A stretch of DNA of 64,000 nt from Luzula sylvatica. Lineage: Eukaryota; Streptophyta; Magnoliopsida; Poales; Juncaceae. A program made the position numbers and the translations under genes. The notes beneath the pieces were generated by a model. It searched no databases. It saw nothing but the letters and a program-made list of their open reading frames with translations, and was not told where the DNA came from. Where the stretch lies: positions 37,748,908 through 37,812,907 of the forward strand of contig OX326959.1 of NCBI GenBank assembly GCA_946800325.1. Direction: 5' to 3'. Every line of letters begins with the position of its first letter. Position 1 is the first letter of the stretch. Below, one piece after another: positions 54,836-64,000 of this stretch.

Positions 54836-56941
54836 TCATGGGAGAATTTCGTTAACAAATACGTGTTTGAGTAGGTCTTCAGCAGTGGGCCGAAAACGAG
54901 CATTTCGTTCAAAACAACACCTTAAAAATCTTGTCCGATTTTTGATAGTTTTGGAGGAATGGTGGGTGTATTAGCCACCATTTTGCTCATCGCCATTTCA
55001 GGTAATAGGTAATCCCAGGGCGCATTTCCAGTGAATAGCTCGATAATGGTACATGCTAAGCTCCATATATCTACTTCCACCCCATACTCTTTACCCTTCC
55101 GTAATGATGGGACCAATATTTCTGGAGCAATACAATAAGGTGTTCCTTTGAGTGAATTTGATTTGAGGGCATTCCGAATTTTGGCCAAACCAAAATCGGC
55201 AATTTTTATTACTCCTTTACAGTCGATCAGTAAATTGTCTCCTTTAATATCTCGGTGCATTATACCTTCGGCGTGGAGATATTCTAAGCCATTAAGAACG
55301 TGACGGGTGAAACTCCTAAGAGTATATTCAGTTATCGAGGCATTGCGGTCTCTAAAAATTTTTTTTGTAGACCCAGGATAAATTAATTCCATGTATATCT
55401 GAAATTGGTCACCTATGACCTTACTTCCGTAATACTCGACCACATTCACGTGTTTCGCTTTTTTAAGAAGATTTACCTCATCCAAACATTTTTCCAATAG
55501 TTCGCCTGAACGGGAATCATCAAATATTTGTATCTCTTTAATGGCACAACTTGCACCGTTAAATCGATTTGTTCCGATATAGACGCTTCCGAATGCTCCT
55601 TTCCCGATACACTCACCTTTCACCCACTCACTTTCCTCTACTGCCTCAGCCCCAGTTAAATATAATAAAGGATTTGGACGGGAAGTTTCAGGGCCGAAGG
55701 TGTTTGTTTCGATGTCTGTCATCTCAAATTCATCATCTAATGCTTTCAAAATTCGGTTGTTGTTCGAGCGGCAAAATTTATCTAGTCTGCGTAGGCGAAT
55801 GTTTGGTAGAGTCTGAAGGGAAGTTGGTGGGTCCAAGACAGCAGCAGGATTCTCGTCGTTGTCTTCGTCGCGGTCACCATCTTCTTCACGAAAGACATCT
55901 GCAATATACTCTTTTTCTTCGTCTTCCACATTAGGGTTTCTCCAATCATTTATGACCTCGAAGTAATAATTCATGTCCAGATAGCACTTTCCGTCATCGT
56001 CGACAAACTGAAATGAGTATTGTTTAAGATTGAAAACATAAACAATATATATGTCAAAATTAATTTTAATAAAACATACCTCGGTACGAGCGGAATAAGA
56101 TCCGCGAGCAAACATGCCAAAAGGCAGGGTTTCCTCTTCCAGTTCATAGGTGTAAACTTCATTTTGGGGACAAAATGTCCCTAGCATAACCTTCGTGTTC
56201 TTGACTGCATTAAATAAAAACAATAATTTAAATCCATTTAACAAAAGTGAAAGGATTTGTGGGGCAGCTATGGAAGGTGCGGGGGTTTTGGGGGTTGGGC
56301 CAGCCCTATAATATTATACTCGCAATCAAGATTCCAGAAATCAATCAAGGTCGAAAACTGGCTTTTGGGGGTGCGGGGGTTTGAAGAATTTGTGGGGCAA
56401 CTATGGAAGGGGATCGGGCCTGCGGAATCAGCTGACCAGTTACACAAAAAAATCCAACAATTAGGGAGAGGAATTAGGGAATTTAATAAAGAGAGAACGA
56501 AAGCAACAAGAATGCAAAAAGACAATTGCGAAGAGATAATTAAAGGGCTTGACTTGGCGGAGGAAATAAGAAGGTTGTCCTATCTGGAAATGAAGTTGCG
56601 GATTACGGCTGAGCACAGGTTCCGAGAAATTACCATGGTTCTGAATCGGACTCAGACTCGGTCTGTCCCGTCGACTCGGGACTCTCGGTCGACTCGGACG
56701 AGTCGAAAAAAAAAGAAAGGATAATATGTACCTCTCAACCCGTTTTCCGAGACGAGATTGGTGTAGTGAAGCCCCCAAACAATATTCTTAGAGACGCTGA
56801 AGTCGAATTTGAGGCGATACTTGCTTTCATATTTCAGTGCGAAAGCAAATCCCTTCGCATCCGGCATGAATGGGATCGGTAAGACCTGGTCAGGCCAGTC
56901 TCGGGTTATTATAGTCAGAGCCAGTATCTTCACTTTTGGAT
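54836..56941 (-). CDS. RhoGDI-MAPKKK fusion gene (5' incomplete, C-lobe frameshift)
   Basis: Three exons on the minus strand with GT-AG borders and matching phases: 56941-56732, 56204-56080 and 56007-54922; 473 residues are visible. Residues 1-134 are a RhoGDI immunoglobulin-like domain (DPKVKILALTI, VLPIP, KYRLKFDFSVSKNIVWGLHY, MLGTFCPQNEVYTYELEEET, ARGSYSARTEFVDDDGKCYL, ending FEVINDW). RhoGDI masks the lipid tail of ROP GTPases. Residues 135-239 are an acidic linker. Residues 240-473 are a MEKK/MAPKKK-type kinase: loop GKGAFGSV, lysine in CAIKEI, HRDIKGDN, DFGLAK, and APE (as CIAPE where WMAPE is usual). The frame hits TAA at 54922 after SKIGQDF. One extra T in the T-run there would restore a normal kinase end (RFRPTAEDLLKH) to a TGA at 54836. 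The exon for the RhoGDI N-terminal arm is missing; 56941 begins in codon phase, so an upstream exon must exist or be lost. Expression is unproven. Confidence 0.78.
56257..56724 (+). pseudogene. Possible LINE fragment in intron of the fusion gene
   Basis: A 155-residue plus-strand frame inside the 527-bp intron (56205-56731). Charged helical strings (KKIQQLGRGIREFNKERTKA, EIIKGLDLAEEIRRLSYLEM) resemble the linker between endonuclease and reverse transcriptase of plant LINEs. A segment of about 35 bp (TTTGTGGGGCAGCTATGGAAG) is duplicated near 56255 and 56388. It ends in a CTCGGACTC-type repeat. The family call is tentative. Confidence 0.4.
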
Positions 56942-57298
56942 CTGAAAATTTTCCAACACAATAGTCGTTATTGTTGTTGAATATTTATAATAAACTTAAT
57001 TTATTTAGATGCGTGTTTTAGGTATTTATGATGTAAGTGTGAAATGCCATGTATCTATTGAGAGTTGTAATACATGTATTCATTGCATATAATTATGGAT
57101 CACATATTTGGGAATTAGTCTGATTTAATGGTTAGGAGTTAATGTGATTCATGTATACATGAACCACTTAGTCTATAAATATAGACACATTTTGTTTGTA
57201 AGAGATAAGAAAGAGAAATAGAAATTAAAACAAATTGTTAAAGAAATATTTTCTTCTTCCTCCTCTTCTCAAAAGAAATATAGCCGTATTGTCTAACA
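56942..57298 (+). repeat. LTR-like sequence abutting the fusion gene and the young duplication
   Basis: About 57027-57296: begins TGTAAGTGTG, has TATA box CTATAAATATAGAC (about 57174-57187) followed by A/G- and CT-rich sequence, and ends GTCTAACA. The young duplication begins 2-5 bases later. The expected 5' exon of the RhoGDI part is not found in this interval. No flanking target repeat was found, so it may be a 5' LTR whose interior was lost in the rearrangement. Confidence 0.5.
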
Positions 57299-57908
57299 AT
57301 TGAGTGAATTTTGTGGACGAATTATATAATCCCAATTATTATCTATCAAAATTTAATTTAAGTTAATGAAACTGAAACTAAATCAGGACAATAATGCTGA
57401 ACGATAAAAAACAATGAATAATTTCGAAATTTTATCCACAAATCATCAATAAATGAATATTAAATTTTCAAAATGAAAAAGTAGTCTCTGAATTTTTGGA
57501 AATGAGAACCCAGATTTCTAGCAAGTAATAAACCCACCAATTTCTAGCAGGTCCTCGGGTTTCAACGGAGAGAGGAGGGAAAAGAAAAAGATGGCTTAGC
57601 GATGGATAGTTCAAGCGGATGGTACCTGACCTCAATTCTTAGAGGTACATGATTCGATCCATGCTTGCATCTGAACTTTGAAAAGACATTCTATTAATAT
57701 ATCATTTAATTTTGAGTGTGTGTGAGAGAAAGTGTGTGTGTCTACGGGCTTGTAAAAAAAAAGACACTCCTTGTGAGCATGGCGATTGATAAATGGGTAT
57801 TGAAAACTTATTTAATTCATTGCATTATCCAAAATGCTTTTTCAGACGCCTTTTGAATTTGTGAAATCATATAAATAATGTTATACTATGCTCAATGAAA
57901 ATTATTAT

Positions 57909-58128
57909 GGGAAAAGATACTCGGCCCCAAAACTCACTCAAACACCCTTGATGTGTCAAAAGTGGGTGTTTAAATTAATTGATTACATCCCTAATCAATG
58001 GTTAAATAGATTGATTCAATTAAGAAATTCAATCAATTCATTTAGGAATCTAATCAATCTATTAAAACACCATCGATTGATGCATCAAAAATGTTTGAAT
58101 GAGTGTTGTGAACCAATTATATAACCCC
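57909..58128. mobile_element. M1 MITE in the young duplicate
   Basis: Identical to 33825-34044, including the AATTATTAT flanks. Confidence 0.8.
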
Positions 58129-58929
58129 AATTATTATCTATCAAAATTAAATTAAATTTAATGAAACTGAAACTAAATCAGGACAAAAATGTTGAACGAT
58201 AAAAAAATAATGAATAATTTCGAAATTTTATTCACAAATCATTAATAAACAAATATTTAATTTTCAAAATGAAAAAGTAGTTTCTGATTTTTTGGAAATG
58301 AGAACCCAATTTTCTAAAAGGTTATAAATCCACCAATCAAATCAAGCGGATATTTACCAAAAAAATATCTTTCCTTTACTGCGTAATTAACGAAATATAT
58401 ATTTCTTCAATTATTTAGAAACGAAGAACCAAAAGACCTAAAATATGCACCAAACTGAAACTGAACGATTCATACCTCGATATCAAAACATGAATCGTAA
58501 ACTGAAATTTAACAATGGTTCCATACATTCTTTAACCTACTCCAACCCTAAATTTCAGAAAATAATGAATATGAGACAAAAGATCGCAAAGTGAAATTGA
58601 ACAATACATCTATAAGTTCATTGTCCCACTACAATCCTTAATATCATTTGCACAATTTGAATAACCACGTGCATAGTTGTCAAAATCCCCATTCAAAATT
58701 TAGAACCTTACGATTCTACAACTCTAACTTGACAAAATAATTCAAGAAGTAAATCTGGTAAAATCTCATATATTTATGATTTTACAATTATACTGTCATC
58801 TCACAAAATATTTAATTCTAAAGACGATTACGATCTCAAGTCTAATTAAGTAACTTGGACTACAAATTAAAATATGAATATATTACAATGTAGAGTAATA
58901 TTGCAAGAATAAAATAACTTGTTTTTTTT

Positions 58930-60137
58930 TCAAACCACGGCTAGTTGCGAAAGGTTTCAAGCAAATTCATGGTGTAGACTATGATGAAACGTTTTCGCCG
59001 GTAGCCATGCTTAAGTCTATAATGATTATCTTTGCCATAGCTGCACATTATGATTTATGACTATGAGATATGGCAAATGGATGTTAAAACCGTTTTCCTC
59101 AACGAAAACTTATCGGAGGATGTGTACATGACACAACCCGAAGGTTTTATCGATCCAAAGAATCCTAAGAAAGTGTGCAAGCTTAAAATGTCCATTTATG
59201 GACAAACAAGTTTCTCGAAGTTGGAATATTCGTATTGATGAAATCATAAGCGAGTATGATTTTATCAAGAACAAAGAAGTGAAAGAAATACAGTTTCGGA
59301 TCAACCGTAAAAGTGTACACAAGGATAAACGAACGTACGCGTTCGTAGCGTTCGTAGGCATAAGAAACAGTTTTAGTAAAACTGGCATAACTTTTAGTGG
59401 TAAACTCCAATTTGATTGGCTCAAATTGGGTTAGATAGACATCGAGCGAAGAGAAAACTAACATGGATAAGGTTCCATATGCTTCGGCAGTTGGATCTAT
59501 CATGTATGCCATGATATGTACGAGACCTGACGTGTCGTATGCATTAAGCGTATTATCACGTTACCAATCGAATCTAGGTGATCCACATTGGCAAGCCGTG
59601 AAAACTATCCTTAAGTACTTGCGAAGAACTAAGGATCAGTTTTTAGTATATGGTGGCGAGGATAACGGATTGGTTGTAACTGGTTACACCGATGCCAGTT
59701 TCCAAACATGTACTGATGATTTTCGATCACAAAGTGGGTACTGGAAGAGTTCCAAACAACCGACAGTTGCTGACTCTACGACGGAAACAGAATACATCGC
59801 GGCTTCGGAAGCCGCAAAGGAGGCGGTTTGGGTTAAGAAGTTTGTAATTGAACTTGGTGTTGTACCGAGCATCTCGGAACCCGTGGCTGTGTATTGTGAC
59901 AATACGAGAGCAATAGCGCAGGCCAAGGAACCGAGATTTCATCATCGCTCCAAACACATCTTGCGTAAATTCCATTTGATTCGTGAGATTTTACAAAGGC
60001 AAGATGTTGTGATTTTGAAGATTGATACTGACGAGAATGTAGCGGATCTGTTTACGAAGCCACTTCCAGTAGCGAAACATGATCGTCATGCTAGAACTGT
60101 AGGTTTGAGATACCTTGAGGAGAAAGTTGGTTTGTAG
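58930..60137 (+). pseudogene. Truncated Copia polymerase, young duplicate
   Basis: Same RT fragment and the same 224-residue RNase H frame (59463-60137) as at 34846-36053, with identical protein and the same internal deletion. Confidence 0.85.
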
Positions 60138-61243
60138 TTATCTAAAACAATAGTTGTTATGATGAGTTATTTATAGTAAATGATGTATCACCCAAGACTT
60201 ATGCGATATTAATGCAATTTCAAAAAAAAAATTATATTTCATTTGCATTTATCTCTTATATGAAAACTTGTGCATGGTTGTGTAATTTGATTACACGAAC
60301 CTTAATTTATGACTTGTGTGAGCGTCTACATGATATGTGATCATGTTAAGTAAAACCCTCACATTTCAAAAGTTATATTTCAACAACGTCTCTAGTCACG
60401 ATTATGATACTTATGTGATAAGTATATATATTATAAGATGATAGTCTAACGTGTACACTAGCATATTCTCTGAGGTGATGATTATGTTTTGCTAATCATA
60501 GGACAAAGAGTTTGCCGAATCGGGAATATGAATATGCATTAGGTTATGCATATTGTGACTTGACCAAAAGTACGATACCATGACATGGTTTAGTCATTGT
60601 AGATGGAATCGTTACGAATGGGGTTTTAGTTCTTCATAGTTGAGATGATCATGGATCAATTTTCGTGCGTAAGATGATGCTTAGATATAATCTTCCACTA
60701 TCTGTAACATGATGATCATGGGATTATGATCGGGTATTATCTGAAACACGGAATTTGATGTGAATCATCAAGATAGAAATTGTTCCTTTCGAGAGAAAGA
60801 GATATCCCTTAGGCCTATCGATGAATTGATCAACGAAATCTCTGACCAGAGTCAATGATATTAATAGTTAATATCGATTTTTATTTGTTGATTAAATTTG
60901 GTATCAAGACAATAAGTTTAGTCAATCAAATTATAAGGATGACTATTGCCATGTCTTTTGATTGACGGATATCGTGAACAAGAGAATTAAATACTATCGT
61001 TCGAGATGGGTATAAATGATCACAATCATTTTTCGTTTTCAACGTGGGAAAGCTATGATGGATTTCTCCCTCTCATGAGCCCGTAAATTTAGGCATAAGT
61101 TTACTACCATTGCTTGATACGAAGCTACGCGGTCACACATAGAGCTGTCTTATTTCGGACTTAAATTTCAATATCTAAGGTTATGTGTGCATGAGATGTA
61201 CACTAGTACTTTCTTTAGTTGGATCTTGAACTGAGTGGGAGAC
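60138..61243 (+). mobile_element. 3' interior of the truncated Copia, young duplicate
   Basis: Non-coding; identical in reading to 36054-37159, with the purine tract just before the LTR. Confidence 0.6.
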
Positions 61244-62178
61244 TGAAGGAAATACAGTTACATAACAACTAGTAGATTTTACACATGAGGGTAGATGAAC
61301 ATACATGTTCATCGGAACGATTGGATGCATAATAAGATTATGCAACTATCACATAAATTACATAGTCTGTCATGACGCACCATGTTGTGCGTCATGACGC
61401 ACAGTAATGTATTTCTAGATAAGCCAATATGTGAGTATACCGTCAGGACGCATCAGACTGTGCGTCATGACTCACAATATTGTCCGTCGTGACGGACAGT
61501 GAAATAATTGTTAGATCTAGTACTCGCGACTCTTGCGTCATGATGCACCATATCGTGCGTCATGACGCACGGTGATCCAAATTTCAGATTTTCAGTTTTG
61601 ATACTCATTAATACTCATTAATTCATATTTTATTATAAGATCTGAAACCTTCTATTCTCTATCTAATCAACCATTCATAAGAGAAATTGTTCTTGTGAGA
61701 CAAAAAAAAAGAGAAAGAAAAGAGATTGGATCTTGAGCAAGTTTGTGGGAATTTTAGGGGAATTCGCCGCAACCGAAAGACGCGAGTTCGAGGTGGATAC
61801 GAGTAGACGAATCTCAACTAAGATTCTCTGTTTTGATCAATCAAGAGAAATGTTGAGCACGGTCGGAGACGAATCGGAGTAATTTCGGTTGTATACGACA
61901 AAGGAGCTTCGAACTAGGTGTCGAATCGTGCGGGCGTGCGACGTGCGTGTCGTCGGAATCGAAGCGAGCAAAGAGCAAAGCAACTACGCAAGAATCAACT
62001 CTTCTCCGTGATCAATTTCACGTGATATGATTCTCTATGAATTAATAGTTAATTTCATAAGTTTTAGTTGCATTTCATGATTCGTAATTTTGAGTCGTCG
62101 ACGTGGTCCTCGGGATCGGGTCGGACCGGGCCTCTCATTCCGCTGCGAGGGGCTCGGTAGTGATGCCGATACCCAACA
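61244..62178 (+). repeat. 3' LTR of the truncated Copia, young duplicate
   Basis: 935 bp, same borders and the same TGACG palindrome array as 37160-38094. Several of the rare differences between the two big copies lie in its last 320 bases (for example GAGCACGG for GAGCAAGG). Confidence 0.75.
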
Positions 62179-64000
62179 ACTTCAAATACAGTGAAGACGA
62201 TCTTTGAGTTCGCTTTGTCCCTATAGTACTTACTTCATGGATCTTTTTGGAAATTATGCATGATTGAAGGGTTTTTGGTAAAAAAATTTAAGGCATGATG
62301 AGACATAGAAGATAATTGTGCAGCGGAGGCATTTGACAAGGCGCAGAAGAGTATTAAATTATGTTAGAAGCATCATTATGGTCTCACGAGCTGGATCGGA
62401 GGAGGCTTGGTAAATCACGTGAGCAGCAGAATATATCGTACCAGCATAGTTGGTATACACGGGTGGGATGGTGTGATTCGCATGAAAACACGATCTGGAC
62501 CCACGTGGTCGGTACGCTGAAATTTTGGGATATAGTACTATATTAAGGAAACGTGGATAAAATTGTAATATGGATTCGAATAGAATTTTTAATAACACTC
62601 AAATAACAATTCTCTCTTATAATTTTAAGAAACTATTACAAGTCTTTTTTTGTGTTTTTCTTTTTTGGATGTATGAATTTCTAAACATCTAAGATTATTT
62701 ATAGGATCAACAAACTTGGAATACAAGGTGCTTGAATGCTTGTCTTAAAATTATTTCCTAAATTAGTTTTTATAATAAAACATGCCCTAAAATTATTCGC
62801 TAAATTACATTATTTAAAATAAAATTTTCCTTAAAATTATTTGGGATAATTAAACAAGACTAATCACAGTAAATCTACAAAATGATATTATTGGTTTGTT
62901 TTAATCAGATCTACAAATGCATATATGATTTTCATAAAACAAGATAAAACAGTAAATTGTGAGCACTACAATTACTTCAAACTGTGTGGATTTTTATGTA
63001 TTCTTCTTATCTAGATGCAAATATATTTAAGCACTGTCCTACATAAACATTTAAGTGAACACAAAACTATTTTTGTTGAGACCTAAATGCAATCGAAAAA
63101 TCTTGAATTGGTTTTTGCAAACACGTAATCAGACTTTTCAGAAATTCAAACTCAACACAAACAATTGCAAAATAGATATTAATAAAATTCCAACAAATAA
63201 TAAATAAATATTAAACTATTATCACACAAGGTCTATATAACAGAAACAAGAAAACTAACAAAGATTCGAAACTTAATAATATAAAAATATCCTTAATTGA
63301 TAGAAAGTACCAAAAAGTGATGTGAAGCTTGAAGAAGTGGTCTGAGCCTTCCCAGATCTTCTCAAACACCTCAATGAAGCTTGAGAGATGAAGAGGGGGT
63401 CTTGTATTGCTCAGAGGACGGATGACCTACTCTCAACTGACAGAATTCTTCCAAAAAATGGAGAAGAGGTTCTGGCCAAAATTCCGACATGGGAATGAGT
63501 ATGGTGATGATTGTGGAGGTGTGATGAGGGGTAAGATACTTCAGAGTAAGCTCTGAACCTTTGGATGGTTGTGAGGGTGGAATTTGGGGGTATAGTAATT
63601 TGGCCAAAATTCCAACGTGGTCGGTACGCTGAAATTTGGGGATATAGTACTATATTAAGGAAATGTGGACGTAATTTGGGGGTATAGCAATCTGGTGGGG
63701 TAGGTCGAATGTAGATAGATGCTAGGCTGGATGCATACAACGAATAGTGAGTGATTTTAATTTTATCAAGTTTATGGTTGCATAATTTAACAAATATAGC
63801 CAAACTATTGTAATGCTCATGATGTTTCTATGATACTTTTGTTATAAGCTAAATATGACATATCTAACTTTTAAAACGGTTAATGTGTAAATTCCCTAAT
63901 TTTTTTACATGGTGACCAACTTACCAAATTTTATTCTTTACTTTTTAAAAATATTTCCTTCATTCCTATCCCATATAATGAAATCTACAAATAAAATAGT
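62179..64000 (+). other. Block X, copy 3
   Basis: Repeats 38095-39916, including the inserted AT-rich segment and its bracketing GGGATATAGTACTATATTAA repeat. No gene is recognised. Confidence 0.5.

Larger units (their letters stand above)
57299..64000 (+). repeat. Young near-identical duplicate of 33,215-39,916
   Basis: 6.7 kb runs base for base with the earlier region at an offset of 24,084 (24,085 after one A insertion near 62,285). By eye I count about eight substitutions. One is near 57,777; the others cluster between about 61,860 and 62,550. It includes the end of the 787-bp array, an M1 MITE, the truncated Copia, its 3' LTR and block X. The copy reaches the window edge, so its right border is not visible. 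Possible assembly duplication must be kept in mind. Confidence 0.9.

Overview
This window reads as nuclear DNA of a flowering plant, most likely a dicot. It is AT-rich and holds intron-containing plant genes (MED26-like, mitochondrial GrpE, PPR, F-box, RhoGDI and MAPKKK domains, a DUF247 relic) set in a dense mass of nested plant transposons: Copia, TR-GAG-type, LINE, SINE, Helitron, Mutator-like, hAT-like and CACTA-like. No bacterial, organellar or viral gene organisation is seen.

Layout. 1-6 kb: the tail of a possible gene, then an old LINE relic split by two complete gag-only LTR retrotransposons, each with a 5-bp target duplication; one LTR of the second carries a palindromic MITE. 6-9.3 kb: a probable 3-kb terminal-inverted-repeat element containing a hAT-like element rich in GGGTTCGGG. 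10.3-12.1 kb: a seven-exon MED26-like gene (+). 12.9-14.9 kb: an LTR and a decayed zinc-knuckle ORF. 15.7-19.1 kb: the gene-dense core, with mitochondrial GrpE (-, six exons) head to head with an intronless PPR gene (+). 20-27.4 kb: a DUF247 pseudogene, a CACTA-type terminus, a gene fragment and a 1.7-kb array of 37-bp hairpin-forming repeats.

27.7-64 kb is built from repeated blocks. A block containing an F-box gene and a 787-bp tandem array with an embedded MITE occurs at about 28-34.7 kb and, diverged, at 39.5-52.2 kb. A Helitron of 5,890 bp, itself containing a 3,034-bp Pack-MULE, has split the second copy. A truncated Copia element with its 3' LTR (34.8-38.1 kb) lies in a much younger duplication: 33,215-39,916 recurs almost perfectly at 57,299-64,000.

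Between these blocks, at 54.8-56.9 kb on the minus strand, lies the most unusual gene: RhoGDI exons spliced in frame into an exon that encodes an acidic linker and a MAPKKK-type kinase domain. Its first exon is not visible, apparently displaced by an LTR and the young duplication, and its kinase C-lobe has a one-base frameshift. If expressed, it would tie ROP-GTPase control to a MAPK module in one polypeptide.

All calls come from reading the sequence by eye. Exon boundaries follow GT-AG signals and frame continuity; family names come from recognised motifs and were not searched.
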